Source: JADHMP01 sp964617385 (lineage in GTDB: Bacteria; Bacteroidota; Bacteroidia; Flavobacteriales; Flavobacteriaceae). Taken from it: a stretch of DNA of 13,516 nt. The notes beneath the pieces were generated by a model that made no database searches, was not told the origin of the DNA, and saw nothing but the letters and a program-made list of their open reading frames with translations. Positions 1 to 8,231 of the stretch are shown piece by piece (position 1 is the first letter of the stretch; each line of letters begins with the position of its first letter). Where the stretch lies: positions 1 to 13,516 of the forward strand of contig CAZTYX010000039.1 of assembly GCA_964617385.1 (NCBI GenBank), in the 5' to 3' direction. The translations under genes were made by a program, and so were the position numbers.

Positions 1-223
1 AGTTGATGTTGGGTTCTTCAACCGGGCCACTTAGCTTAAAAGAGCCTTCTTTAAACATTGTTGAATCCAAAACAACGGGCTGGTTGTTAGCATCGGCCGC
101 GATACGGTAGATGGCTTTTCCGTTACTAGAATCTATTTGACCTATAATTTCATAGGATGATTGATTGGCTTGGCACCCAAAAAAAAGAAGCGCAATCAAG
201 GATATGAGAGCTGTTGTTTTCAT
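1..223 (-). CDS. DUF4369-type lipoprotein, N-terminal part (cut by window edge)
   Basis: The ATG at 223 opens a minus-strand frame that runs off the left edge (74 codons visible). The product starts with a basic MKTT, a short hydrophobic core (ALISLIALLFF) and a Cys at residue 17 after Gly (LLFFGC). This is a lipoprotein signal of the relaxed Bacteroidota type. After a short linker comes a beta-rich stretch with the pattern GQIDSSNGKAIY, then VVLDSTMFKEGSFKLSG and a Pro. This resembles the N-terminal DUF4369 domain of envelope proteins that often carry a C-terminal thioredoxin/TlpA domain. Whether such a domain follows cannot be seen here. The protein would be lipid-anchored in the periplasm or outer membrane. 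It diverges from the FAD/Fe-S gene across 73 bp. The lipoprotein call is strong; the DUF4369 call is from pattern memory. Confidence 0.75.
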   Translation of the reverse strand, partial: MKTTALISLIALLFFGCQANQSSYEIIGQIDSSNGKAIYRIAADANNQPVVLDSTMFKEGSFKLSGPVEEPNIN

Positions 224-239
224 GTAAAAAAAATGTGCT

Positions 240-247
240 TAAAGGTA
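240..247 (-). promoter_or_regulatory. Candidate -7 box of the lipoprotein gene
   Basis: Read on the minus strand this is TACCTTTA, 7 of 8 matches to the Bacteroidota -7 consensus TAnnTTTG. It lies 16 bases before the lipoprotein ATG, a normal distance. No convincing TTG/TTTG box is seen at the right spacing upstream, so the call is weak. Confidence 0.35.
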
Positions 248-278
248 AAAATTAAAAAGAGAATGAAAAACTTATCTC

Positions 279-286
279 TATTTTAG
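279..286 (+). promoter_or_regulatory. Candidate -7 box of the FAD/Fe-S oxidoreductase gene
   Basis: TATTTTAG matches TAnnTTTG at 7 of 8 positions and sits 10 bases before the ATG at 297, which would give a very short leader. No clear -33 TTG element is present in the A-rich sequence upstream. Confidence 0.3.
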
Positions 287-296
287 CAATACAATT

Positions 297-3209
297 ATGC
301 ATTCAAAAATCAACGCATCTCAATTATCAACATTAGAAAAGCAATTGGAAGGTGAACTTCATTGGGAAGAGCACTTTAAAATGCTTTATGCTACTGATGG
401 TTCCGTCTACAAAAAAAGACCTTTGGGGGTAGCGTTTCCAAAAAATACAGCAGATCTTAAAAAAATTATAGCGTTTGCTGGGCAGCATCAGATGGGTATA
501 ATTCCACGCACTGCTGGCACTTCATTGGCAGGTCAATGTGTGGGAGAAGGATTGGTGGTGGATGTATCGAAGCACTTTACAAATATTCTCTCAGTTGATC
601 TTAAGAAAAAGACCGTAACCCTGCAACCTGGTGTAATTCGTGATGATTTAAATCGATTTTTAGCACCCTTTGGTTTGTTTTTTGGTCCCAACACTTCCAC
701 CTCAGCCTATTGTATGTTGGGGGGCATGGTAGGGAATAATTCTTCTGGCACCACTTCCATCCGTTATGGTGTGACACGAGATAAGTTACTTCGTATGGAA
801 ACCCTACTATCTGATGGAAGCAGTGTCGTTTTTGAGGACTTGTCATTGGAAACACTACAGCTAAAGCAAGCGCAACAAAATACAGAAGGGCATATTTATC
901 GTTCATTAATCGAGCTTTTAACCCCCAAAGCAACGCAGGAAGAAATTCAGAAAAACTATCCACACCCCACCATACACAGACGAAACACCGGCTATGCCCT
1001 AGACATGCTTTTGCATCAACAACCTTTTACAAAAAAGGGCCATCCTTTAAATATTGCGAAGTTGCTTGCTGGAAGCGAAGGCACTTTGGCTTTTACCACT
1101 TCCATAACATTGCAATTGGATCCGTTGCCTCCTGTGGAGCAAGTAGCCTTAGCGGTACATTTTGAGAGCATTCAACAGGCTATGGAAGCAGTGGTGCCTT
1201 GTATGCAACATCCGCTCTACACTTGTGAATTAATGGATAAAACCATTTTGGATTGCACCCTAGAAAACCCCACCCATCGCAAAAATCGATTCTTTATTGA
1301 AGGTGATCCAAAGGCTTTATTGTTGTTAGAGCTCCGTAACAACTCTAAAACAGCTTTAAAAAAAGAATTAGCTGCATTGGAAGAAACTATTATGGCTTCA
1401 AAATTAGCCTATGCAGTGGTACCGCTTTGGGGAGATCAAATTGAAGCAGCCAATAATTTACGACATGCTGGTTTGGGTTTATTAGGTAATCTTATTGGCG
1501 ATGAAAAGGCCGTGGCGTGTATAGAAGACACCGCTGTTCCTGTGGCGCAATTGGCAGAATATATTGCCGAGTTTCAAAAAATAATGGAATCCTTTAAGCA
1601 AAAGGCCGTCTATTATGCGCATGCTGGCGCGGGAGAACTTCATTTGCGTCCTATTTTAAATTTAAAAACTCAAAAGGGTGTGGCTGATTTTAGAGCCATC
1701 ACAACGGCTGTGGCAAAATTAGTGAAACGCTACGGCGGCTCATTGAGCGGCGAACATGGTGATGGCATTGTGCGTTCTGAGTTTATTCCTTTGGTGTTGG
1801 GCAATAAAAACACTTCTCTATTGCAGCAGGTGAAGGAAATTTTTGATCCCCAATATATTTTTAATCCAGGGAAAATTGTGGCGCCTTGGCCGATGGATGA
1901 AAATTTACGCACACCGCCCGCAGCAAAACAAAAGCACCCAGATACATTATTTGATTTTTCGCATGACATGGGGCTTTTGCGTGCTGTAGAAAAATGCAAT
2001 GGCGCCGGCAATTGCCGAACCACAGCTCCTAATGGAACGCTTTGTCCTAGTTACCGTGCGACAAAAGACGAATTGCACGGCACACGTGGACGCGCCAATG
2101 TTTTTCGAGAGGTGCTTTCTAATCCAACATCAAAAAATGCGTTTGACAGCAAATCTCTGAAGAAAGCCCTAGACTTGTGTTTGAGCTGTAAGGCTTGTGC
2201 CAGCGAATGTCCCAGCAGTGTTGATATGGCTACGTATAAGGCAGAGTTTAATTATCAATATCAAAGAATTCACGGAAGCAGCCTTCGAGACAAACTCTTT
2301 GCACACTATCCTAAAATCAATCAGTTTATGCAACCCTTCAGAGGGTTACAAAACTTTTTTTTGAATTCAAAAATCACAGCCGTTCCAATCAAAAGGTTGC
2401 TTGGCATTCACCCTAAAAGAATGCTACCAAAACTTGAAGTAAGTGCTTGTAAAAAATTAAATAACAGTGCTTTAAATGTTAAAAATAATGCGGTTTATTT
2501 GTTTGTTGATGAATTTAGCAACTATGCTGAAACCAAAATTGTATCACAAACCGTTGCCTTGTTAAACGGCTTAGGATATACTGTGCATACCTTACCTTTT
2601 GCTCCCAGTGGAAGAACCTATATCTCTAAAGGCTTTTTGAAAACAGCCAAAAAATGGGCAATACATAATGTGGCACAATATGCTCCTGTGGTGAGTGCAG
2701 ATATTCCTTTACTTTTTATTGAACCTTCTGCCTTATATTGCTTTACAGATGAATATCTTAAACTTACTCCAGAAAAAGCAGAGTCAAAGGCTTTGGCAGG
2801 ATATTGTATGTTGGTGGAAACTTTTTTAGCACAAGAAATCAAGGCGAAACGTGTTCATGCCAAACAATTTCATCAATCCACCAAAACGATAAAATTTCAT
2901 GCCCATTGTTATCAAAAGGCACTAGGCAACCCCTCTGATACATTTACCCTCTTAAATCTGCCCGAAAATTACACGGTACGCCTTATCAACTCAGGCTGTT
3001 GTGGCATGGCGGGATCTTTTGGCTATGAGAAAGAACATTATGAGCTCAGTATGAAAATAGGAGAGGAGCGTCTTTTTCCAGCCATTCGCAAGAGTGCTAC
3101 AGAGGTGCTCATTGCAGCCAATGGTACCAGCTGTAGACATCAGATTAAAGAAGGTACACACAAAACCGCTGAACACCCTCTTAGCATTTTGTACGACGCA
3201 CTTTTGTAA
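297..3209 (+). CDS. Fused FAD-binding / 4Fe-4S 2-hydroxyacid dehydrogenase-like protein (YdiJ/GlcD-GlpC type)
   Basis: A 970-residue fusion. The N-terminal half is a GlcD-like FAD_binding_4 oxidase: YATDGS at 31-36, the FAD-binding loop PRTAGTSLAGQ at 70-80, and GGMVGNNSSG at 142-151. An FAD-oxidase C-terminal region follows, with HAGAGELHLRP and LSGEHGDGIVRSE (around 482). The second part carries two iron-sulfur motifs: C567-NGAGN-C573 with C583-P, and C628-LS-C631-KA-C634-ASE-C638-P. The end is a CCG-type domain with HCYQKALG and GCCGMAGSFG (C901, C902). The family includes E. coli YdiJ and D-lactate / D-2-hydroxyglutarate dehydrogenases, which oxidise 2-hydroxyacids and pass electrons through Fe-S clusters toward the quinone pool. 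Length is close to the family norm (about 970-1020). The substrate cannot be fixed from sequence: D-lactate, D-2-hydroxyglutarate or glycolate are all possible. No membrane segment is apparent. It appears monocistronic; aroC follows with its own promoter-like box. Confidence 0.9.
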   Translation: MHSKINASQLSTLEKQLEGELHWEEHFKMLYATDGSVYKKRPLGVAFPKNTADLKKIIAFAGQHQMGIIPRTAGTSLAGQCVGEGLVVDVSKHFTNILSVDLKKKTVTLQPGVIRDDLNRFLAPFGLFFGPNTSTSAYCMLGGMVGNNSSGTTSIRYGVTRDKLLRMETLLSDGSSVVFEDLSLETLQLKQAQQNTEGHIYRSLIELLTPKATQEEIQKNYPHPTIHRRNTGYALDMLLHQQPFTKKGHPLNIAKLLAGSEGTLAFTTSITLQLDPLPPVEQVALAVHFESIQQAMEAVVPCMQHPLYTCELMDKTILDCTLENPTHRKNRFFIEGDPKALLLLELRNNSKTALKKELAALEETIMASKLAYAVVPLWGDQIEAANNLRHAGLGLLGNLIGDEKAVACIEDTAVPVAQLAEYIAEFQKIMESFKQKAVYYAHAGAGELHLRPILNLKTQKGVADFRAITTAVAKLVKRYGGSLSGEHGDGIVRSEFIPLVLGNKNTSLLQQVKEIFDPQYIFNPGKIVAPWPMDENLRTPPAAKQKHPDTLFDFSHDMGLLRAVEKCNGAGNCRTTAPNGTLCPSYRATKDELHGTRGRANVFREVLSNPTSKNAFDSKSLKKALDLCLSCKACASECPSSVDMATYKAEFNYQYQRIHGSSLRDKLFAHYPKINQFMQPFRGLQNFFLNSKITAVPIKRLLGIHPKRMLPKLEVSACKKLNNSALNVKNNAVYLFVDEFSNYAETKIVSQTVALLNGLGYTVHTLPFAPSGRTYISKGFLKTAKKWAIHNVAQYAPVVSADIPLLFIEPSALYCFTDEYLKLTPEKAESKALAGYCMLVETFLAQEIKAKRVHAKQFHQSTKTIKFHAHCYQKALGNPSDTFTLLNLPENYTVRLINSGCCGMAGSFGYEKEHYELSMKIGEERLFPAIRKSATEVLIAANGTSCRHQIKEGTHKTAEHPLSILYDALL

Positions 3210-3241
3210 ACAGGGGCGTCCTTCTGCTCATCAGATTGCCG

Positions 3242-3249
3242 TATATTTG
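3242..3249 (+). promoter_or_regulatory. Candidate -7 box of the aroC-symporter operon
   Basis: TATATTTG is an exact match to the Bacteroidota -7 consensus TAnnTTTG. It lies 17 bases before the aroC ATG at 3267, in the 57-bp gap after the preceding gene. The -33 element is not obvious (only a TTCTG near 3222-3226). Confidence 0.5.
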
Positions 3250-3266
3250 TTGCTATAATTTTGATT

Positions 3267-4331
3267 ATGGCAGGAAATTCTTTTGGTAAACTTTTTAATT
3301 TAACCACATTTGGTGAATCTCATGGCCCTGCCATTGGCGGTGTTATTGATGGTTGTCCGGCAGGCATCACTCTTGATCTTGCGGCAATTCAAAACGAATT
3401 GAATCGAAGAAAACCAGGCCAATCGGCCATTGTTACTCAACGGAAAGAACCCGATACTGTAGCATTTTTTTCAGGTATTTTTGAAGGAAAAACCACGGGA
3501 ACCCCCATTGGATTTGCTATTCACAATACCAATCAAAAATCTAAAGATTATACCCATATTAAAGACAGCTATCGCCCTTCTCATGCGGATTATGTTTATG
3601 ATCAAAAATATGGTTTTAGAGATTATCGAGGAGGCGGAAGAAGTTCTGCAAGAGAAACAGCCAGTCGTGTGGTGGCAGGTGCCATTGCAAAACAGTTTTT
3701 AGTACCTATGAAAATCACAGCCTATGTTTCTAAAGTTGGTGATTTAGGCCTTGAGAAACCTTACCAAGAACTTGATTTTAATATAATTGAACAAAACCCT
3801 GTGCGTTGCCCAGATGCCCGAATGGCACAAACAATGGAGGCCTATATTAAGGAAGTGCGCAAAGCAGGGGATACCGTTGGAGGTGTAGTGAGTGCTGTGA
3901 TTCAAAACGTGCCCGTAGGTTTAGGCGAGCCCGCTTTTGATAAACTACATGCCTTGTTGGGACACGCCATGCTTTCTATCAATGCAGTGAAAGGTTTTGA
4001 ATATGGCAGTGGTTTTGCTGGTGCAACCTTGCGCGGGAGTCAACACAACGATTTGTTTAATGCTGATGGCACAACCAAAACGAATCATTCAGGAGGTATT
4101 CAAGGAGGCATCTCCAATGGAATGGACATCTATTTTAATGTAGCCTTTAAACCTGTGGCCACCATCATGCAAGACCAAGAAACCATAGACAAAGATGGCA
4201 AGGCAGTGACCATGCAAGGCAAGGGAAGACACGATCCATGTGTGGTTCCCCGTGCTGTGCCCATTGTGGAAGCTATGGCAGCTTTGGTTTTAGCTGATTT
4301 TACATTAATCAATAGAACTATTAAAAAATAA
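3267..4331 (+). CDS. aroC: Chorismate synthase
   Basis: This 354-residue protein catalyses the last step of the shikimate pathway: FMNH2-dependent trans-elimination of phosphate from 5-enolpyruvylshikimate-3-phosphate to give chorismate. The N-terminus MAGNSFGKLFNLTTFGESHG is the family signature. Also visible are GCPAG, RRKPGQS, the TQRKEPD segment, SGIFEGKTTGTPI, HADYVYDQKYGFRDYRGGGR followed by SSARETASRVVAGA, and the C-terminal RHDPCVVPRAVPIVEAMAALVLAD. All conserved blocks are present and the length is typical (350-360). An in-frame TTG lies 6 bases upstream at 3261, but the ATG at 3267 reproduces the conserved MAGN start and is preferred. The symporter gene begins 5 bp after the stop, so the two are probably cotranscribed. 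Confidence 0.98.
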   Translation: MAGNSFGKLFNLTTFGESHGPAIGGVIDGCPAGITLDLAAIQNELNRRKPGQSAIVTQRKEPDTVAFFSGIFEGKTTGTPIGFAIHNTNQKSKDYTHIKDSYRPSHADYVYDQKYGFRDYRGGGRSSARETASRVVAGAIAKQFLVPMKITAYVSKVGDLGLEKPYQELDFNIIEQNPVRCPDARMAQTMEAYIKEVRKAGDTVGGVVSAVIQNVPVGLGEPAFDKLHALLGHAMLSINAVKGFEYGSGFAGATLRGSQHNDLFNADGTTKTNHSGGIQGGISNGMDIYFNVAFKPVATIMQDQETIDKDGKAVTMQGKGRHDPCVVPRAVPIVEAMAALVLADFTLINRTIKK

Positions 4332-4336
4332 CTCCA

Positions 4337-5608
4337 ATGAAAAAGCTTGCCCTGCACTGGAAAATATTGATCGGCATGTTTGCCGGTATTGTTTTTGGTG
4401 TCTTTTTCTCATTTCTCTCTTTTGGACCCGATTTAATTTCAGATTGGATTAAACCTTTTGGAACTATTTTTATAAATGCACTGAAACTCATTGCTATGCC
4501 GCTCATTTTGGGGTCATTAATCAAGGGGGTTTCTGATCTCAAAGACATATCCAAGCTCTCCGTAATGGGGGGGCGTACCATTGGAATTTATATATGCACT
4601 ACAGTTCTCGCAGTGGTTTTGGGACTAATATTAGTCAACACAATTGCACCAGGAAAACAAATTGGCACCGAAACCCGGGAGGAGTTACTTTTGACCTATC
4701 AAGACAGTGCCCAAGAAAAACAAATGGTGGCTCAACAGCAACGGGAAAAAGGACCTCTTCAGCCTTTGGTTGATCTTGTGCCAAGCAATATTTTTGAAGC
4801 TGCTACCAACAATAGAAACATGTTGCAAGTCATCTTTTTTGCCATCTTTTTTGGTATTGGTTTGATTTTAATTCCTGAGGTCAAAGCGGCCCCTGTAAAA
4901 GCGTTTTTTGATGCCTTTAATGAGGTCATTTTAAAATTGATTGACTTAATTATGTTGGCAGCGCCCTATGGTGTATTTGCCCTTTTGGCTGCCTTGGTGG
5001 TTGAATCACCAAGTTTAGAACTCTTTCAAGCTTTGGGGCTATATGCCATCACTTTGCTTATCGGGTTGATTTTAATGATTGTGATTTATGTGATTTTGGT
5101 CAAGATTTTTGCCAAGCGCAGTCCCAGCTTTTTTTTAAAGGGAATTGCTCCCGCACAATTGTTGGCCTTTTCGACCAGTTCAAGTGCCGCCACTCTGCCC
5201 GTTACTCTTGAGCGGGTGGAAGAACACTTAGGGGTTGATGAAGAAGTGGCTAGTTTTGTTTTACCCATTGGCGCAACTATAAATATGGATGGCACAAGCG
5301 TTTATCAAGCAGTGGCAGCTGTTTTTATTGCCCAAGCTTTTGGATTGGGTTTATCTTTAGAAGCCCAATTGGGCATAGTGCTTACTGCAACCTTAGCCTC
5401 CATAGGTACAGCAGCCGTGCCCGGAGCAGGCATGGTAATGTTGGTGATTGTATTAGGACAAGCGGGTATTCCCGAAGCAGGTCTTGCTTTAATATTTGCC
5501 ATTGACCGCCCTTTAGACATGTGCAGAACCATTACTAATGTAACGGGAGATGCTGCTGTCTCTATGATTGTTGCTAAGTCCATTGGAAAGTTAAAAGAGG
5601 AGCCGTAA
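4337..5608 (+). CDS. Dicarboxylate/amino acid:cation symporter (glutamate/aspartate-like, DAACS/SLC1 family)
   Basis: A 423-residue integral membrane carrier with multiple hydrophobic helices. Signature blocks: hairpin HP1 with the serine-rich FSTSSSAATLPVT (278-290), the cation/substrate motif NMDGT (316-320) in TM7, the HP2 tip ASIGTAAVPGAGMVM (354-368), and TM8 DRPLDMCRTITNVTGDA (390-406). Arg397 sits where the acidic side chain of the substrate is bound in GltPh-type transporters. The DMxRTxxNVxGD form is closer to glutamate/aspartate carriers than to the DctA form (MSEARALTN), so uptake of glutamate or aspartate is inferred. A charged hydrophilic loop (about 106-145) lies between early helices. 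It starts 5 bp after the aroC stop and ends convergent with the DCC-family gene, 50 bp away. The substrate and the coupling ion (Na+ or H+) are not proven. Confidence 0.93.
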   Translation: MKKLALHWKILIGMFAGIVFGVFFSFLSFGPDLISDWIKPFGTIFINALKLIAMPLILGSLIKGVSDLKDISKLSVMGGRTIGIYICTTVLAVVLGLILVNTIAPGKQIGTETREELLLTYQDSAQEKQMVAQQQREKGPLQPLVDLVPSNIFEAATNNRNMLQVIFFAIFFGIGLILIPEVKAAPVKAFFDAFNEVILKLIDLIMLAAPYGVFALLAALVVESPSLELFQALGLYAITLLIGLILMIVIYVILVKIFAKRSPSFFLKGIAPAQLLAFSTSSSAATLPVTLERVEEHLGVDEEVASFVLPIGATINMDGTSVYQAVAAVFIAQAFGLGLSLEAQLGIVLTATLASIGTAAVPGAGMVMLVIVLGQAGIPEAGLALIFAIDRPLDMCRTITNVTGDAAVSMIVAKSIGKLKEEP

Positions 5609-5658
5609 TCAAAAGCATGGGACGATCACTACCCAAAAGCGTAATTGTCGCATAATTA

Positions 5659-6042
5659 TTAAACAAACTTATGACGATAGCGCTCCTCAGGAAGGGGACA
5701 TTTTTCATATTTCCCAAACCATCTGTAACGATTCTTCGCAATAAAGGCATAGGATCTATCTGTAATTTGATTGGGCAACAAACGAAAAATCAAGAAAAAA
5801 CGAATTAGCCCCTTTTGCTGCTTTAATGCATAAAAAATAGCCTCAGGCCCTTCTTTTATATGTTTTTGAGGGGTAACCAAAGTGAGGGCGTCTCCACTAA
5901 AATTAGAAAGCAAATGAGCTGGAGCTTTGTGAATGGGGGAAAACCGAAGTGTGTCTTGGCGGTCAAAACAACATAATTGACGTACCCAAAAATTACAAAA
6001 TGGACAATGTCCATCATAGTAGATGACGGAATATGTGCTCAT
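5659..6042 (-). CDS. Thiol-disulfide oxidoreductase-like DCC (DUF393) family protein
   Basis: A 127-residue protein opening with a beta strand (VIYYDGHC) and the family motif D10-G-x-C13-x-x-C16 (DGHCPFC), the CxxC redox-like centre that gives the DCC family its name. A conserved region rich in aromatic and basic residues follows (LIRFFLIFRLLPNQITDRSYAFIAKNR split over 78-104), and a CPLPEERYRHKF tail. The fold is predicted thioredoxin-like; the substrate is unknown. Its ATG (6042-6040) overlaps the mutS2 TGA (6041-6039) as ATGA, so translation is probably coupled to mutS2. It converges with the symporter gene. Length is normal for the family (110-140). Family call firm, function unproven. 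Confidence 0.9.
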   Translation of the reverse strand: MSTYSVIYYDGHCPFCNFWVRQLCCFDRQDTLRFSPIHKAPAHLLSNFSGDALTLVTPQKHIKEGPEAIFYALKQQKGLIRFFLIFRLLPNQITDRSYAFIAKNRYRWFGKYEKCPLPEERYRHKFV

Positions 6043-8207
6043 TTTTTTGGGCGTTGCACAAATTCCAATTGCTCTAACTTGGCTTGGGTAGTAAAAGCCC
6101 CATAGTTCACCACCACCATCTTTTTTTCGATGACTTCAACCACACCCACCGCTCGGCCATCGGTTAGACGAACTTGATCTCCAACCAAAATAGCCACTTT
6201 AGGTTTGGGCTCCGACTTGGGTATTTTCTTTTGTGCCTTCTTTTCTTTGCGTACCTTAACTATTTCTATTTCCAATGCCTGGGCCGTTTTCTTCTTTTGG
6301 TCGCGTTCTTTTTTAGCAATTGCGGCGGACTTCTTTTTGCGCTTGGCATTTTCGCTTTCTGTTAAACGCAACAACTCGGCCACAAGGGGGCGTTTTTTGT
6401 TGGTGTTGAAATAGCGTTCAGCAGCCTCATTAAACTTATTTCCTAAAACAATCATGCGTTGGTTATGATCAAAAAGTTCTTGATAATCGCTTAACTTTTT
6501 TTGTAATTTGTCGTTGAGCGTGTTCATTTTATCGGCTTCAAGTGCCGCTTTGTTTTCTTTTTCCTTGAGCGCTTTTTCGGTAACTACCATTTGATTGCGT
6601 TCTTTTTGAAGTTTGGCTATAGTGGCATCAAAACGAACTTTGCCACGTTCCATTTTCTTCTTTGCTCGATTGATTAGATTAAAAGGCAATCCGTTTTTTT
6701 GAGCCACTTCAAACGTAAATGAACTACCTGCTTCACCCATCACTAATTTAAAAACAGGTTCAAGGGTTTTATCATTAAACTGCATATTGGCATTAACCAT
6801 GGCTGGCATTTCATCGGCTAGAGCCTTTAAGTTGGCATAGTGGGTTGTAATTAAACCAAACGCTTCACGATCATAAAAATCTTCAAGCATGGTTTCTGCC
6901 AACGCACCCCCTAATTCTGGATCGGAACCTGTGCCAAATTCATCAATAAGAAAAAGGGTTTCGGCCTTGCATCGCTTCAAGAAAGACTTCATGTTCTTTA
7001 GGCGATATGAATAGGTGCTCAGATGATTTTCAATGGATTGGTTGTCTCCGATATCGGTTAAAATTTGTTGAAAAAACATTCCTTTGCTTCTTTCGTGAAC
7101 TGGAATCAGAAGACCGCTTTGGAGCATGAGTTGCAAAAGCCCAATGGTTTTTAGCGTGATGCTTTTTCCTCCAGCATTGGGTCCAGAAATAACCACAATA
7201 CGTTGTTCTGAATGCAGATTGATGTCTTGCGGAAATGTGGGTTTATCTTCCAATCGATTGGTCCAAAGCAGCAAGGGATGATAGGCTTCTTTATAATCTA
7301 GCTTTTGCTCTTCGCTAATTTCTGGTAAAATACCACCAATGGTTTCTGCATATTTTGCGCGGGCATAACAAACATCTAAGGCAAGTAAATAGTCTTGTTG
7401 CTGTTGGAGTAGGGGCAACAGGGGTCTAAAATAGTCGGTGAGTTGGCTTAATATTTTTTTGATTTCTTCTGTTTCTTCGAACAATAAGTTTTGCAGTTCG
7501 CGGGTAAGGGCGTTGGTAGCTTCCGGCTCCATAAACACAATGCTGCCGGTTTTGGAACTGCCCATAATGGCCCCTTTAACTTTTCGTCGATGCATGGCTT
7601 TTACAGCCAAAACCCGTTTATTGTCCAATACCGATTCTCGAATATCATCCAAATACCCTAAATTGTTATAATGTGTCAGGGCCTTATTAAAACTACTGCT
7701 TATTTTGCCTCTTAATCCTTGCAGTTGCTTTCTGATTTGATATAAGGTTTCAGAAGCATTGCTGTGAATTTCACCAAAACGATCAATAATGCTATCTACT
7801 TCTTTTTTGATCTCTTTGTCAATGGGAATAGGTTCTCCCAATGCAAAAAGTTGTGGATAATAGGTTTTAAATTTTTTAAAGAATTGCAATAAGACATTGG
7901 TGGTTGTGGCATTGGCCGAAAAATCTCGAAAACTTTGAATGTCTAGCACACTGTTTTCGATTTTTAAAAGGGGGAAGGCTGCAGAAGCATCTTCAAAACC
8001 GTGGTTTGGAATACGATTTTCATTGTCAAATGACGCTGTAAATTCGGCTACTTTTTGGAGTTCATTAAGGCAAGTGTTGGGTTCAAATTGAGGTTTAATG
8101 GCCCGACATTGTTCTTGCCCCAATGGAGTGATCGCGAAGGTTGATACTTGGTGTAAAACCGTATTAAATTCAAGATCTTCAATGGTTTTTTTTGGACAAT
8201 ATCCCAT
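6039..8207 (-). CDS. mutS2: MutS2 family DNA-binding ATPase lacking the Smr nuclease domain
   Basis: A 722-residue MutS-family protein. Order: N-terminal helical lever/core region starting IEDLEFNTVLHQVS, typical of MutS2; Walker A GPNAGGKS (342-349); Walker B LFLIDEFGTGSD (418-429) followed by ELGGALAE; and the H-loop TTHYANLKALA. Next is a long Lys/Glu/Ala/Gln-rich coiled-coil region (roughly 520-675), then a short beta-rich KOW-like end (VGDQVRLTDGRAVGVVEVIE). It lacks the mismatch-recognition domain of MutS1. MutS2 usually ends in an Smr nuclease domain, as in Bacillus and Thermus, but here the protein stops right after the KOW-like module. Family roles are suppression of homologous recombination and, in Bacillus, rescue of collided ribosomes. 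With no Smr domain, cleavage would have to come from elsewhere. A promoter with perfect consensus boxes lies just upstream, and the gene overlaps the DCC gene downstream. Confidence 0.93.
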   Translation of the reverse strand: MGYCPKKTIEDLEFNTVLHQVSTFAITPLGQEQCRAIKPQFEPNTCLNELQKVAEFTASFDNENRIPNHGFEDASAAFPLLKIENSVLDIQSFRDFSANATTTNVLLQFFKKFKTYYPQLFALGEPIPIDKEIKKEVDSIIDRFGEIHSNASETLYQIRKQLQGLRGKISSSFNKALTHYNNLGYLDDIRESVLDNKRVLAVKAMHRRKVKGAIMGSSKTGSIVFMEPEATNALTRELQNLLFEETEEIKKILSQLTDYFRPLLPLLQQQQDYLLALDVCYARAKYAETIGGILPEISEEQKLDYKEAYHPLLLWTNRLEDKPTFPQDINLHSEQRIVVISGPNAGGKSITLKTIGLLQLMLQSGLLIPVHERSKGMFFQQILTDIGDNQSIENHLSTYSYRLKNMKSFLKRCKAETLFLIDEFGTGSDPELGGALAETMLEDFYDREAFGLITTHYANLKALADEMPAMVNANMQFNDKTLEPVFKLVMGEAGSSFTFEVAQKNGLPFNLINRAKKKMERGKVRFDATIAKLQKERNQMVVTEKALKEKENKAALEADKMNTLNDKLQKKLSDYQELFDHNQRMIVLGNKFNEAAERYFNTNKKRPLVAELLRLTESENAKRKKKSAAIAKKERDQKKKTAQALEIEIVKVRKEKKAQKKIPKSEPKPKVAILVGDQVRLTDGRAVGVVEVIEKKMVVVNYGAFTTQAKLEQLEFVQRPKK

Positions 8208-8218
8208 GCAAATTTTCT

Positions 8219-8226
8219 TACCTTAG
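8219..8226 (+). promoter_or_regulatory. Candidate -7 box of ung
   Basis: TACCTTAG matches TAnnTTTG at 7 of 8 positions, 12 bases before the ung ATG at 8239. A TTTG at 8191-8194 is 24 bases upstream, slightly long for the -33 element. The box lies just downstream of the divergent mutS2 -7 box, so the two starts of transcription would cross within the 31-bp gap. Confidence 0.4.
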
Positions 8227-8231
8227 CCCTG

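Noticed and set aside
601..963. 120-codon minus-strand frame inside the FAD/Fe-S gene
   Set aside because: It is fully antisense to a well-conserved FAD-binding domain and has no recognisable motif.
5609..5658. Possible terminator between the convergent symporter and DCC genes
   Set aside because: Only a three-base GGG/CCC pairing and short AATT repeats are present; there is no stable stem followed by a T-run.
6174..6414. Plus-strand open frames opposite the 3' part of mutS2
   Set aside because: They are antisense shadows of the lysine-rich coiled-coil region (Lys codons read as Phe/Leu in reverse), giving low-complexity Phe/Leu peptides with no family features.
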